The notes under the pieces were generated by a model that made no database searches, had not been told where the DNA came from, and saw nothing but the letters and a program-made list of their open reading frames with translations. A program made the position numbers and the translations under genes. Below, piece by piece: positions 16,119 to 24,815 of a DNA stretch of 38,379 nt. The DNA is taken from NCBI GenBank assembly GCA_021740745.1, contig JAIOZF010000023.1:1-38379 (forward strand), read 5' to 3'. The first letter of the stretch is position 1. Every line of letters begins with the position of its first letter. The DNA is from Crocinitomicaceae bacterium. Its GTDB lineage: Bacteria; Bacteroidota; Bacteroidia; Flavobacteriales_D; Crocinitomicaceae.

Positions 16119-17600
16119 TTATCTAATCCTAATTTTTTGACCTACTGTTAAGCGATTAATGTTGATTTTAGGATTAAGTCTGCGCAATTCTGCTTGACTC
16201 ATACGGTTTCTATCGGCGATTTTTGAGAAGGTATCACCTGATCTCACTGAATAGTATTTTTTAGCTGGCACAACTGGTGGGGGTGGCACAGATTTGTTAG
16301 CCCCTTTCACCTTTAATCGTTGTCCAGCATAAATATTTGTTGTGCGCAATGCGTTCCATTCCATTAATTGCTCTACTGTAACAAGATATTTGGTTGCAAT
16401 GGCATTCATTGTCTCCCCTGTCTTCACCACATGATAAAAATACGGTTCAGTAGAATTTTCATTTGTATCAATAGCCACGGTATCTCCCTCAGCTGGAACA
16501 TCAACAACCACTACTGGCTTAACAACGGTTGTTCCTGAGTAGATACTTTTCTCTAATTTATAGAGCGAATCTTCTAAGCCAACTAGCAAACCAATTCTAT
16601 CTAATGGTCCAGTTATGCACTGCGCAGGAACTGTTTGCGGTACATATGACGTTTTATAAATTGGATTCAATTCTTTTATTTCTTCTGTAGGCCAATTAAT
16701 CAAACTTGTTATTGTGGCCATGTGCACTCCTAAAGATAAACACATCGTATCCAATTGAGCGTTGTGTACTTTCGCTTCAACTGGGATGATATTGTGTTCC
16801 GCGTGATACGTCATTAGGTAAGCTGCTGCGATAAAATTAGGCACGTAGCCTTGTGTTTCTGAAGGTAAGAAGGGGCGAACTTCCCAATAATTTGTTTTAT
16901 TACCAGAACGGCGAATCGCTTTATTTACATTGCCAGGTCCAGCATTGTAGGCTGCTAACACTAAATTCCAATCACCATAAATTCCGTACAATTGACGGAA
17001 ATATCTACAAGCGGCATCTGTAGCTAAAGCTGGATCCATTCGCTCATCGATGTATGAATTCTCCTTTAAACCAAAGTATAACCCTGTTCGATACATGAAC
17101 TGCCAAAGTCCTAAAGCACCAGCTCGCGATTTAACTTGTGGACGCAAACCACTTTCAATAACTGCAAGGAATTTAAGTTCTTTTGGCAGACCGTATTCTG
17201 CTAATTTCTCTTCAAACATATCGAAATAAAGATCAGAGCGACCCATTGCAATGCGAATGAAACCCCTTCTTTTATCTACAAAAAACTTAATGGTAGAAAG
17301 TGTTGCTTGGTTGCAGTCCAAGTGAAAAGGACTCATTTTATTCATCTCCTCTAATCGAGCACAATATTCCTCATCGGTAAATTTAGGAAGATCAGTCGAC
17401 TCATAATTCAGTAATTTAATGATTGAATCATATTCTTGCTTGCTGGCATAATCTTGATAAAAAAGCATCAAGCTTTGGTCGACCGTATTTATAAAAGCTT
17501 CTTTGTTCAGTGTGTCGCTCGGTTTTACGAGGTGTGCGGGTTTTTGAGCGAAAATAGCAACACTCAAAAAGACGAATAACACGTTAACAAATCCTTTCAT
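16119..17600 (-). CDS. Lytic transglycosylase with two LysM domains (MltD-like)
   Basis: 493-residue secreted peptidoglycan lytic transglycosylase that cleaves glycan strands to 1,6-anhydro-muropeptides. A signal peptide (MKGFVNVLFVFLSVAIFAQ) is followed by a helical lead-in and an SLT domain (about 135-260): catalytic glutamate E149 in FLAVIESGLRP, then SRAGALGLWQFM, YIDERMDPALATDAACRYF and AAYNAGPGNV. Two LysM peptidoglycan-binding modules lie at the C-terminus (about 393-438, YHVVKTGETMNAIATKY; about 448-493, YSVRSGDTFSKIADRN). It sits four bases after gatA and nine to 41 bases before the DUF4837 start candidates, within one operon. Involvement in cell-wall turnover is expected. Confidence 0.95.
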   Translation of the reverse strand: MKGFVNVLFVFLSVAIFAQKPAHLVKPSDTLNKEAFINTVDQSLMLFYQDYASKQEYDSIIKLLNYESTDLPKFTDEEYCARLEEMNKMSPFHLDCNQATLSTIKFFVDKRRGFIRIAMGRSDLYFDMFEEKLAEYGLPKELKFLAVIESGLRPQVKSRAGALGLWQFMYRTGLYFGLKENSYIDERMDPALATDAACRYFRQLYGIYGDWNLVLAAYNAGPGNVNKAIRRSGNKTNYWEVRPFLPSETQGYVPNFIAAAYLMTYHAEHNIIPVEAKVHNAQLDTMCLSLGVHMATITSLINWPTEEIKELNPIYKTSYVPQTVPAQCITGPLDRIGLLVGLEDSLYKLEKSIYSGTTVVKPVVVVDVPAEGDTVAIDTNENSTEPYFYHVVKTGETMNAIATKYLVTVEQLMEWNALRTTNIYAGQRLKVKGANKSVPPPPVVPAKKYYSVRSGDTFSKIADRNRMSQAELRRLNPKININRLTVGQKIRIR

Positions 17601-17604
17601 ATAA

Positions 17605-19017
17605 TTATTTTACACAACTCTCCAGGTAGGATGAGAAATTAAACATTTTCTTTTCTTCGAAATGATTTGCCATGACTTGAATTCCAAACGGCAATCCATT
17701 TGAGTGCGTACCTAACGGTAATGATATCGAAGGGTTACCTGTCAAATTGGAATGAACTGTAAAAATATCTTGCAAGTACATTTGAATTGGATCTTTTACA
17801 TCGTTCAAACCAAACGCAGTTGCCGGTGTTGTTGGTAAAAGTATGATATCAAATGTCGATAAAATTTCATCTGTTTTATTGCGCAACACACGTCGAACCT
17901 TTTGACCTTTCGTGTAATATGCGTCGTAGTATCCATGTGAAAGAACGAAGGTTCCAGCCATGATACGTCTTTTCACTTCGGGACCAAATCCTTCAGAACG
18001 TGATTTTTTATACGTTTGCTCTACGCCTTGAGCGTCTTTACTTCTGTAGCCAAAATGCACACCATCAAAACGAGATAAATTTGAAGATGCTTCAGCGGTT
18101 GTGAGCACGTAATACGCAGGAACCATAAATTCTAAGTAGGGAAAAGAGACCTTTTCTACTTCATGACCATCTTTTTTAAGTTGATCAATGATTTCTTCCA
18201 TTTTCTGAATTACTTCTTTATCAATTCCTTCGACATCGAAGCTTTCCTTGATAACCGCAATCTTCAATTTGGCAGGTTGAACGAATTCAGTATACTTTTC
18301 TACTGGTTTTGAGGAACAAGTAGAATCAAATTCATCGGCGCCAGACATAATTTCTAGTAAGAGCGCTGAATCCTCAAGTGTATTTGTGAAAGGACCGATT
18401 TGATCAAAAGAAGAAGCGTAGGCAATTAATCCATAGCGACTAATTCTTCCATAAGATGGTTTCAAACCGTATGTACCTGTGAAAGAAGCAGGCTGACGTA
18501 TTGATCCTCCAGTATCACTTCCAAGTGCTACCGTGCACAGTCCAGCCGCAACTGCTGCAGCTGAGCCACCTGATGAGCCACCAGGTACTTTTGTCTTATC
18601 TAAAGGATTTAATACCGGTCCGAAAGCCGAGTTTTCATTGGAACTACCCATAGCAAACTCGTCACAATTCAAACGACCAATAATAACAGCATCTTCATCA
18701 AGTAAACGTTGAACAGCTGTGCCCGTATAAAGAGATTCGAATCCTTCTAATATTTTTGAAGAAGCAGAAACTTTATGTCCTGCATAACAGAAGTTATCTT
18801 TTAGTCCGATAACCATGCCAGCTAGTTTCCCTGCTGTACCATTTTTGCGTTTTTCGTCTACAATCTGCGCGTTTTTTCTTACAGATTCTTCGAAAACTTC
18901 AAGAAAAGCGTTGAGATCTTCTTGCGCGTGTATTTCTTTCAGGTATGCTTCAACAATACCCAAAACAGATTCACCCGAAGAAAGGGCGGACTTTACTTCA
19001 GCAAAAGATTTATACAT
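17605..19017 (-). CDS. gatA: Asp/Glu-tRNA amidotransferase subunit A
   Basis: 470-residue GatA, the glutaminase subunit of the GatCAB complex that converts Glu-tRNA(Gln) or Asp-tRNA(Asn) to the amidated form in the cytoplasm. It has the amidase signature and the Ser-cisSer-Lys triad: K73 (GLKDNF), S148 (VPGGSSGGSAAAVAAG) and nucleophile S172 (GSDTGGSIRQPASF), at the spacing seen in known GatA proteins. Length is typical. Subunits B and C are not in this window. It begins 11 bases after tatA and ends four bases before the transglycosylase gene, an unusual mix of translation and envelope functions in one operon. Confidence 0.96.
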   Translation of the reverse strand: MYKSFAEVKSALSSGESVLGIVEAYLKEIHAQEDLNAFLEVFEESVRKNAQIVDEKRKNGTAGKLAGMVIGLKDNFCYAGHKVSASSKILEGFESLYTGTAVQRLLDEDAVIIGRLNCDEFAMGSSNENSAFGPVLNPLDKTKVPGGSSGGSAAAVAAGLCTVALGSDTGGSIRQPASFTGTYGLKPSYGRISRYGLIAYASSFDQIGPFTNTLEDSALLLEIMSGADEFDSTCSSKPVEKYTEFVQPAKLKIAVIKESFDVEGIDKEVIQKMEEIIDQLKKDGHEVEKVSFPYLEFMVPAYYVLTTAEASSNLSRFDGVHFGYRSKDAQGVEQTYKKSRSEGFGPEVKRRIMAGTFVLSHGYYDAYYTKGQKVRRVLRNKTDEILSTFDIILLPTTPATAFGLNDVKDPIQMYLQDIFTVHSNLTGNPSISLPLGTHSNGLPFGIQVMANHFEEKKMFNFSSYLESCVK

Positions 19018-19028
19018 TCGGAATGTAA

Positions 19029-19205
19029 TTAACTGTTTTTTTCTTCCGGTTGAGTTGTTTCCTCACCTTTCGAAGCGTCTTTAAATTCTTTAACGCCTTT
19101 TCCTAGACCTTTCATTAATTCTGGAATTTTCTTACCTCCAAAAAGAAGTAAAACAACTGCCAAAATAATGATTACTTGCCATGGGCCAAATGCTCCTAAA
19201 ATCAT
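19029..19205 (-). CDS. tatA: Twin-arginine translocase subunit TatA/TatE
   Basis: Short 58-residue protein beginning [20 protein letters not shown]. One membrane helix (about 8-23) is followed by the TatA hinge FGGKKIPEL, an amphipathic helix ([14 protein letters not shown]) and a charged tail, exactly the TatA/E layout. Such proteins line the pore that moves folded proteins across the inner membrane together with TatC; tatC is not in the window. The gene is small but clear-cut. It is the first of the operon that continues through gatA; a perfect -7 box lies just upstream. Confidence 0.93.
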   Translation of the reverse strand: MILGAFGPWQVIIILAVVLLLFGGKKIPELMKGLGKGVKEFKDASKGEETTQPEEKNS

Positions 19206-19226
19206 TGTACATCAATTTAATTCAAA

Positions 19227-19234
19227 CAAAGTTA
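19227..19234 (-). promoter_or_regulatory. -7 promoter box for the tatA-gatA operon
   Basis: On the minus strand TAACTTTG matches the Bacteroidota -7 consensus TAnnTTTG in all fixed positions, 21 bases before the tatA ATG. No TTG is seen at the usual -33 distance, so the call rests on the -7 box and its position. Confidence 0.5.
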
Positions 19235-19284
19235 CGGAAATATCGCTAATTGCGTTTTGAAATAAACGTTAAACTGTTAAAAAG

Positions 19285-19322
19285 CATAAAAAAGAAAGGG
19301 ATCAACCTATAAGATTGACCCC
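19285..19322 (-). terminator. Intrinsic terminator after infB
   Basis: On the minus strand GGGGTCAA (19322-19315) pairs with TTGATCCC (19305-19298) through eight pairs including one G-U wobble, and a T-rich run follows. It lies 24 bases past the infB stop and ends the rimP-nusA-infB transcript. Confidence 0.75.
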
Positions 19323-19345
19323 TCTAAATAAACTATAACGTTCAA

Positions 19346-22156
19346 TTACAATTTTCTTGCAACTTCAACCTCTTCGAATGATTCGATAATATCCCCCGGT
19401 TTGATGTCGTCAAACTTGTCAATATTCAAACCACATTCATAGTTGTTTTTCACTTCACGAACATCGTCTTTGAAACGCTTCAATGAACCAAGAACACCTG
19501 TGTGAATAACGATTCCATCGCGGATCAAACGTATTTTATTTGAACGCTTGATGAGACCATCCAAGACATAACATCCTGCAATTGTACCCACTTTCGTGAT
19601 ATCGAATGTTTCACGTACTTCAGCTGAACCAATGATTTTCTCTTCAATATCTGGAGATAACATTCCTTCCATTGCCGCTTTGATTTCGTCAATTGCCTTG
19701 TAGATAATGGAGTAAAGACGGATATCAATTTGTTCAGTTTCTGCTAATTTTCTCGCTCCAACCGTTGGACGAACTTGGAAACCAATGATAATCGCATCTG
19801 AAGCAGAAGCCAAGTTAACATCAGCTTCAGAGATTGCACCAACCCCTTTGTGAACGATGTTAATTTGAATTTCTTCAGTCGATAGACGCAATAATGTATC
19901 AGATAAGGCTTCAATCGAACCATCCACGTCACCTTTGATGATGATGTTAAGCTCCTTAAAGTCACCAATCGCCAAACGACGACCAATTTCATCCAAGGTA
20001 ATATGTTTCGTTGTACGCAAGCCTTGTTCACGGTACAATTGTTCACGTTTCGTAGCAATTGATTTTGCTTCTTTTTCGTCATCTAAGACGTGGAACTTAT
20101 CACCGGCACTTGGTGCACCGTTAATTCCAAGAACTGAAACTGGTTGTGATGGTCCAGCTTCTTTCAAAATCACTCCTTTCTCATCATGCATTGCACGAAC
20201 ACGCCCGTAATGTCTTCCAACAAGGATTACATCACCCACTTTCAAGGTGCCAGATTCAACAAGCATATTCGTAACATAACCTTTTCCTTTATCCAAGGAA
20301 GATTCGATTACCGTTCCTAATGCATTTTTATTCGGATTCGCTCTCAATGTTAGCATTTCTGCTTCCAACAATACTTTATCCAATAATTCTTCAATGTTCA
20401 ATCCTTGTTTCGCTGAAATTTCTTGTACTTGGTACTTTCCACCCCAATCTTCCACAAGTATATTCATTTGAGAAAGTTGTTCACGTATTTTATCAGGATT
20501 TGCTCCTGCTTTGTCAATCTTATTGATGGCAAAAACCATCGGTACATTTGCGGCTTGTGAATGGGCAATTGCTTCTTTTGTTTGAGGCATTACATCATCA
20601 TCCGCAGCAACCAAGATAATTGCAACATCGGTTACTTGTGCACCACGAGCACGCATCGCTGTAAAGGCTTCGTGACCTGGTGTATCTAAGAACGTCATTT
20701 TACGACCATCTTTCAATGTTACTGAGTAAGCACCAATATGCTGTGTAATTCCTCCGGCTTCACCTTCAATTACGTTTGCATTTCTAATTCTATCTAATAA
20801 GGAAGTTTTACCGTGATCCACGTGACCCATTACCGTTATAATCGGTGGTCGATTGATTAAATCTTCCTCTTTATCTTCATAAATTGGAATAGACTCTTGT
20901 ACCTCAGCACTTACGAATTCAGTTTCAAAACCAAATTCATCTGCAACAATATGGATTGTTTCTGCATCCAAACGTTGGTTGATGGAAACAAAAATACCAA
21001 GAGACATACACACCGAAATTACTTGTGTCGGTTGAATGTTCATCATCGATGCTAATTCAGACACAGTAACGAACTCCGTCAACTTTAGGATTTTTTCATC
21101 CATTTCAGCTGCCAACGCTTCATCTTGACGACGCTGAGCTACGTTATCTCGTTTCGCACGTCTGTTCTTAGAAGCTTTTGATTTTCCACCTTGATTTGAC
21201 AAACGCGCCAAAGTGTCTTTGATCTCCTTTTGAATATCTCTTTCGTTGATCTCAGGCTTAGCGAATTTATTTCCTCCTCTTGCTGGCGGTCTGTTGCCAG
21301 TTCCTCCTCCTGCAGTTGGTGTATTGGTAGTTGGCGTTGTTCCGGCATTTGGTTGTTTTGCCGGATCAACTTTCTTGATTCTTTTACGTTTTTTACGCGC
21401 ATCAGCAGCAGCTTGACCCGCAGCCGATTTTTGATTGGGTGTTTTTGGTCGCTCAACAGGAAGTTCAATTCTTCCCAAAACTGTTGGTCCTGTCAATACT
21501 TTTCGTTCAACACGAATAGTTTCGATTTCTTTTGGACCTTCCGCTTCAGATTCTTCAACATTCGCTTCAGGTACAACAACCTTAACTTCTTCTGCCTTTT
21601 CAACAACTGGTTTAACAGCTTCTACTGGTGTTGGAGCATCTGGTTTCGGCTTATTTTCCTCATGTTTCTTTTTGTCAGGTCGCGTTTTGCTATTGATTTT
21701 ATCCAAATCAATTTTCCCGATAACAGAAACATGAACATCACCAGAACTTACTGTTTTTTGTTCAGCTTCTTCTTCCACTTTTGGCTCCTCAACAACTGGT
21801 TCTTCAACCTTTGCAACAGGAGTTTCCATAATGATATTGCGCTTAATTTCTTCTGCGCTAATAGGCTCACTATCTTCTTCTTCAACTTGAGGCGCGTGTG
21901 TTGTTTCTTCTTCTTTATCTCGAATAGAAACTGACTCACGCTTTTCTCTTTTCACTGCGCTGAACTTTGATTGCTCTTTCAGACTTTGATCTGCGGCAAA
22001 TTCTTTCCGAAGGATATCATAATACTCTTCCTCCAACTTTGTGTTGGGGCTGACATCAATTTTAATCCCTTTGGATCCAAGGAATTCGACAAGCGTAGAC
22101 ATACCCACATTGAGTTCTCCAGCTGCTTTTCCTAATCTTATTGGTTTTCCGGCCAT
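19346..22156 (-). CDS. infB: Translation initiation factor IF-2
   Basis: 936-residue GTPase that places initiator tRNA on the 30S subunit and promotes subunit joining. In order: a short IF2_N module ([20 protein letters not shown]), a long low-complexity charged region rich in Glu, Val, Lys and Pro (about 70-330), a second IF2_N-like helical module ([20 protein letters not shown]), the G domain with G1 [10 protein letters not shown] (about 444), G3 DTPGHEAF and G4 NKID, then domains II to IV ending [18 protein letters not shown]. The length and linker are typical of Bacteroidota IF-2. It is the last gene of the rimP-nusA-infB operon, 64 bases after nusA, and is followed by a terminator. Confidence 0.98.
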   Translation of the reverse strand: MAGKPIRLGKAAGELNVGMSTLVEFLGSKGIKIDVSPNTKLEEEYYDILRKEFAADQSLKEQSKFSAVKREKRESVSIRDKEEETTHAPQVEEEDSEPISAEEIKRNIIMETPVAKVEEPVVEEPKVEEEAEQKTVSSGDVHVSVIGKIDLDKINSKTRPDKKKHEENKPKPDAPTPVEAVKPVVEKAEEVKVVVPEANVEESEAEGPKEIETIRVERKVLTGPTVLGRIELPVERPKTPNQKSAAGQAAADARKKRKRIKKVDPAKQPNAGTTPTTNTPTAGGGTGNRPPARGGNKFAKPEINERDIQKEIKDTLARLSNQGGKSKASKNRRAKRDNVAQRRQDEALAAEMDEKILKLTEFVTVSELASMMNIQPTQVISVCMSLGIFVSINQRLDAETIHIVADEFGFETEFVSAEVQESIPIYEDKEEDLINRPPIITVMGHVDHGKTSLLDRIRNANVIEGEAGGITQHIGAYSVTLKDGRKMTFLDTPGHEAFTAMRARGAQVTDVAIILVAADDDVMPQTKEAIAHSQAANVPMVFAINKIDKAGANPDKIREQLSQMNILVEDWGGKYQVQEISAKQGLNIEELLDKVLLEAEMLTLRANPNKNALGTVIESSLDKGKGYVTNMLVESGTLKVGDVILVGRHYGRVRAMHDEKGVILKEAGPSQPVSVLGINGAPSAGDKFHVLDDEKEAKSIATKREQLYREQGLRTTKHITLDEIGRRLAIGDFKELNIIIKGDVDGSIEALSDTLLRLSTEEIQINIVHKGVGAISEADVNLASASDAIIIGFQVRPTVGARKLAETEQIDIRLYSIIYKAIDEIKAAMEGMLSPDIEEKIIGSAEVRETFDITKVGTIAGCYVLDGLIKRSNKIRLIRDGIVIHTGVLGSLKRFKDDVREVKNNYECGLNIDKFDDIKPGDIIESFEEVEVARKL

Positions 22157-22220
22157 ATAATTTATGCGTCCTTCTTTTTGTTAATCAATTCTGTGCTACA
22201 AGATACGGTATACGGATCAA

Positions 22221-23456
22221 TTATTCGAATTCAGCGCGAAGTATTTTCATTACTTCTTCGATTGTTTCTTCTTCTAAATCAGTACGATGAACTAAGTCTT
22301 TCACACTCATTTCGATTACAGACTTCGCTGTATCCAATCCGATTGCCTTTAATTCATCAATGATCCATCCGTCGATTTCATCTGCAAATTCTTCTAAATC
22401 CACATCCTCTACATCTACTTCTCCTTCACGGTAAACATCCAGTTCATAACCAGTTAATTTGCCCGCAAGTTTAATATTATGTCCACCTTTACCAATCGCC
22501 AATGATACTTGGTCTGGTTTAAGGAAAACTTTCGCGCGCTTATCTTCTTCATTGATATCAATAGAAGAAATTTTAGCTGGCGACAGTGCTCGTTGAATTA
22601 ACAATTGAGGATTTGATGTGTAATTGATGACATCAATGTTCTCATTTCTTAGCTCACGAACGATTCCATGTATACGAGAACCTTTCATTCCGACACAAGC
22701 TCCAACTGGATCAACTCGATCATCATAAGATTCAACAGCAACTTTTGCTCTTTCACCTGGCTCACGTACGATTTTCTTGATAGTAATTAAACCATCAAAC
22801 ACTTCTGGTACTTCCAATTCGAACAAACGCTCAAGGAATTCAGGAGCAGTTCTCGAAAGAATAATAACTGGGCTACTGTTACGCATATCAACTTTTGCAA
22901 CAACCGCACGAACAGTTTCACCTTTCTTGAAGTAATCAGAAGGAATTTGTTCAGATTTAGGTAATAAAAGCTCATTGCCCTCATCATCCATAACCATGAT
23001 TTCTTTTTTCCAAACTTGGTAAACTTCACCTGTGATGATTTCACCAACTCTTTCTTTATATTTCTTATATAAATGATCTTTCTCCAATTCCAAAATACGA
23101 GAAATCAAGTTTTGACGCAGCGAAAGAATGTTTCTACGACCGAAATCAGCGAAACGGAATTCTTCAGTTACCTCTTCCCCGATTTCAAAATCAGGTTCAA
23201 TTTTAATCGCGTCAGAATAAGCGATCTCTGTGTTCTGATCTTCTACTTCACCATCATCAACAATTTCTTTATTAATGAAGATTTGCACATCTCCTTTGTC
23301 AATATTTACAATGATGTCAATATGCTCATCAGTATTGAATTTCTTTTTCAGCATAGATCTGAAAACGTCTTCCAACACATGTTGCATCGTTTGTTTGTCG
23401 ATGCTTTTCAATTCTTTGAACTCCGAAAACGAGTCAACCAATTCAAGGCTATTCAT
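22221..23456 (-). CDS. nusA: Transcription termination/antitermination factor NusA
   Basis: 411-residue NusA, which binds RNA polymerase and nascent RNA to modulate pausing, termination and antitermination. It has the N-terminal polymerase-binding domain (about 1-125), an S1 domain (around GEIITGEVYQVWKKEIMVM), and two KH domains (DPVGACVGMKGSRIHGIVRE and VSLAIGKGGHNIKLAGKLTG). A short acidic C-terminal module with one helix-hairpin-helix-like segment (LDTAKSVIEMSVKDLVHR) follows. It is shorter than the Escherichia coli protein, which has two acidic repeats. It lies six bases after rimP. NusA is a plausible autoregulator through the leader hairpin upstream of rimP (inference). Confidence 0.97.
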   Translation of the reverse strand: MNSLELVDSFSEFKELKSIDKQTMQHVLEDVFRSMLKKKFNTDEHIDIIVNIDKGDVQIFINKEIVDDGEVEDQNTEIAYSDAIKIEPDFEIGEEVTEEFRFADFGRRNILSLRQNLISRILELEKDHLYKKYKERVGEIITGEVYQVWKKEIMVMDDEGNELLLPKSEQIPSDYFKKGETVRAVVAKVDMRNSSPVIILSRTAPEFLERLFELEVPEVFDGLITIKKIVREPGERAKVAVESYDDRVDPVGACVGMKGSRIHGIVRELRNENIDVINYTSNPQLLIQRALSPAKISSIDINEEDKRAKVFLKPDQVSLAIGKGGHNIKLAGKLTGYELDVYREGEVDVEDVDLEEFADEIDGWIIDELKAIGLDTAKSVIEMSVKDLVHRTDLEEETIEEVMKILRAEFE

Positions 23457-23462
23457 GTTTAC

Positions 23463-23939
23463 CTATTTAAATGAAATGATAATTTTTGTTTCTTTTATTT
23501 GCTCAAACGGGAACACATGTTGTTCCACAATCAATTCTTTTTTCTTTTTGGCTTCTGGTCTTTCCATTCTTGAATTTTCAAGAACGATTTGGTTTTCATT
23601 TACCTCCACCAATTTGCCTTCAGTTTTGGTTCCATCTTGCGCAACCACTTTTACATCACGACCAATATTCTTAACATATTGTGCATGTACACGTAAGGGT
23701 CTGTCTAAACCAGCAGACGAAACATGTAATTCAAAATCTTCTACCTCGCGGTCTAAATTATGCTCTACATTCCTAGAAACTGACATACAATCATTTACGG
23801 AAACATTTCCTTCATGTTTGTCGAGTTCTACGTGGATTACATTGGTTGCAGAGATCGTTAAATCAACAACAAAAAGCCCATTTGCCAGTTCAGCAATGCG
23901 CTCATCAATTAAATCCATTATTGTCTTTTTTGCAATCAT
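23463..23939 (-). CDS. rimP: Ribosome maturation factor RimP
   Basis: 158-residue RimP, needed for late assembly of the 30S subunit. It has the conserved N-terminal domain (LFVVDLTISATNVIHVELDK, then VSVNDCMSVSRNVEHNLDRE and FELHVSSAGLDRPLR) and a C-terminal SH3-like domain (GRDVKVVAQDGTKTEGKLVEV). It is first in the rimP-nusA-infB operon, a gene order kept across most bacteria, which confirms the assignment. The ATG at 23939 is 12 bases after a stable leader hairpin; no clear Shine-Dalgarno sequence is seen. Confidence 0.96.
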   Translation of the reverse strand: MIAKKTIMDLIDERIAELANGLFVVDLTISATNVIHVELDKHEGNVSVNDCMSVSRNVEHNLDREVEDFELHVSSAGLDRPLRVHAQYVKNIGRDVKVVAQDGTKTEGKLVEVNENQIVLENSRMERPEAKKKKELIVEQHVFPFEQIKETKIIISFK

Positions 23940-23951
23940 ATGTTATGAAAA

Positions 23952-23971
23952 GAGGGGACTTTCGTCCCCTC
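23952..23971 (-). promoter_or_regulatory. GAAA-capped leader hairpin before rimP
   Basis: On the minus strand GAGGGGAC and GTCCCCTC form a perfect 8-bp, GC-rich stem closed by the tetraloop GAAA (GNRA type) and followed by TTTT. It ends 12 bases before the rimP ATG. The shape is that of an intrinsic terminator or attenuator, or of a structure that controls ribosome access. It lies downstream of the predicted promoter, so it would be in the mRNA leader. Confidence 0.65.
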
Positions 23972-24002
23972 ATTTTGCGTTAATTTCTTCGTAAATGCAT
24001 TG

Positions 24003-24032
24003 CAAATATAGCTACTTTTTTTAAAAATCCAA
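24003..24032 (-). promoter_or_regulatory. Promoter of the rimP-nusA-infB operon
   Basis: On the minus strand a TTG (24032-24030) is followed after 19 bases by TATATTTG (24010-24003), a full match to the Bacteroidota TTG-N17-23-TAnnTTTG promoter. Transcription would start near 23998, giving a leader of about 59 bases that contains the hairpin at 23952-23971. Confidence 0.65.
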
Positions 24033-24063
24033 GTGCCAACGTTAATTTAGTTTTTTGGTATCG

Positions 24064-24071
24064 TATCTTTG
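24064..24071 (+). promoter_or_regulatory. -7 promoter box for the DUF3109 gene
   Basis: TATCTTTG matches TAnnTTTG perfectly, 13 bases before the DUF3109 ATG. No good TTG lies at the -33 distance. A start a few bases downstream would leave a very short leader. Confidence 0.5.
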
Positions 24072-24084
24072 AAAAAAAATTACA

Positions 24085-24669
24085 ATGCTAATTGAGGTAA
24101 AAGACAAGGTTGTTTCGACAGAAATCTTCGAACGAAAATTTGTCTGCGATTTGAATGCATGCAAGGGTGCTTGTTGCATAGAAGGCGATGCGGGAGCTCC
24201 CTTAACTTTTGAGGAAATTCATTTATTGGAAGACAATCTAGAACATATTATTCCTTATATGCGTCCGGAAGGAATTGCTGAAGTTGAAAGAAATGGAGTT
24301 TTTTATGTAGATCAAGACAACGAACCGGTAACAGCACTGTTGAACGGCAGTGGAGAATGTGCCTTCGTTTATTTTGATGAGAAAGGAATTACCAAATGTG
24401 CGGTAGAACAAGCTTACAATGAAGGGAAAACCAATTTCAAAAAACCAATTTCTTGTCATTTATATCCCATTCGTGTAAAACAGTTCAATGATTTTGAAGC
24501 ATTAAATTATGATGTTTGGCCAATTTGTGCTCCAGCATGTGCTTGTGGTGATAAATTAGACGTTCCTGTTTTTAGATTTTTAAAAGAACCTTTAATTCGC
24601 GCCTTTGGTGAAGATTTTTATAAAGAGTTGGAAGTGGTGGATAGGGAGCTGAAGGCCTCTAGGGACTAG
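24085..24669 (+). CDS. DUF3109 family cysteine-rich protein
   Basis: 194-residue cytoplasmic protein of the DUF3109 family, related to the YkgJ-type proteins with a CxxxCxxxCC metal or Fe-S site. Visible cysteines are C21, C26, C30 and C31 (VCDLNACKGACC), then those in FDEKGITKCAVEQA, ISCHLYPIRV and CAPACACGDK, enough for at least one metal or cluster site. The conserved C-terminal RFLKEPLIRAFGEDFYKEL is typical of the Bacteroidota members. The function of the family is not established. It stands alone, divergent from rimP, and is followed by a strong terminator. Confidence 0.9.
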   Translation: MLIEVKDKVVSTEIFERKFVCDLNACKGACCIEGDAGAPLTFEEIHLLEDNLEHIIPYMRPEGIAEVERNGVFYVDQDNEPVTALLNGSGECAFVYFDEKGITKCAVEQAYNEGKTNFKKPISCHLYPIRVKQFNDFEALNYDVWPICAPACACGDKLDVPVFRFLKEPLIRAFGEDFYKELEVVDRELKASRD

Positions 24670-24714
24670 ATATAGAAATTAGGCATTGGGCATTGGGCTG
24701 GAGACAGAAAATAA

Positions 24715-24744
24715 AAAAGCCCTGAGAAAATTCTCAGGGCTTTT
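24715..24744. terminator. Bidirectional intrinsic terminator
   Basis: Perfect 14-base arms AAAAGCCCTGAGAA and TTCTCAGGGCTTTT flank a two-base centre, with an A-run before and T-rich sequence after. It lies between the convergent DUF3109 and nrdA genes and can serve both. The bases just before it (about 24680-24700) hold a small GGCATTGGGCATTGGGC duplication of no clear role. Confidence 0.85.
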
Positions 24745-24815
24745 GTTTTATCTCTAAGCATAATAAAAACGGCACAATTATTAACTGCTACGAGAATACT
24801 ATGACGCGCTTGTTT

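Noticed and set aside
21230-21934. Long plus-strand open frame of 234 codons opposite infB
   Set aside because: It is the antisense of the low-complexity linker of IF-2. The product is a Phe/Ser/Asn-rich string with no domain.
23275-23994. Plus-strand open frame of 239 codons opposite nusA/rimP
   Set aside because: It is antisense to two certain genes, Ser/Thr/Phe-rich, with no recognisable family.
24670-24712. GGCATTGGGCATTGGGC duplication as a mobile element end
   Set aside because: A single short tandem duplication with no inverted repeats or target duplication.
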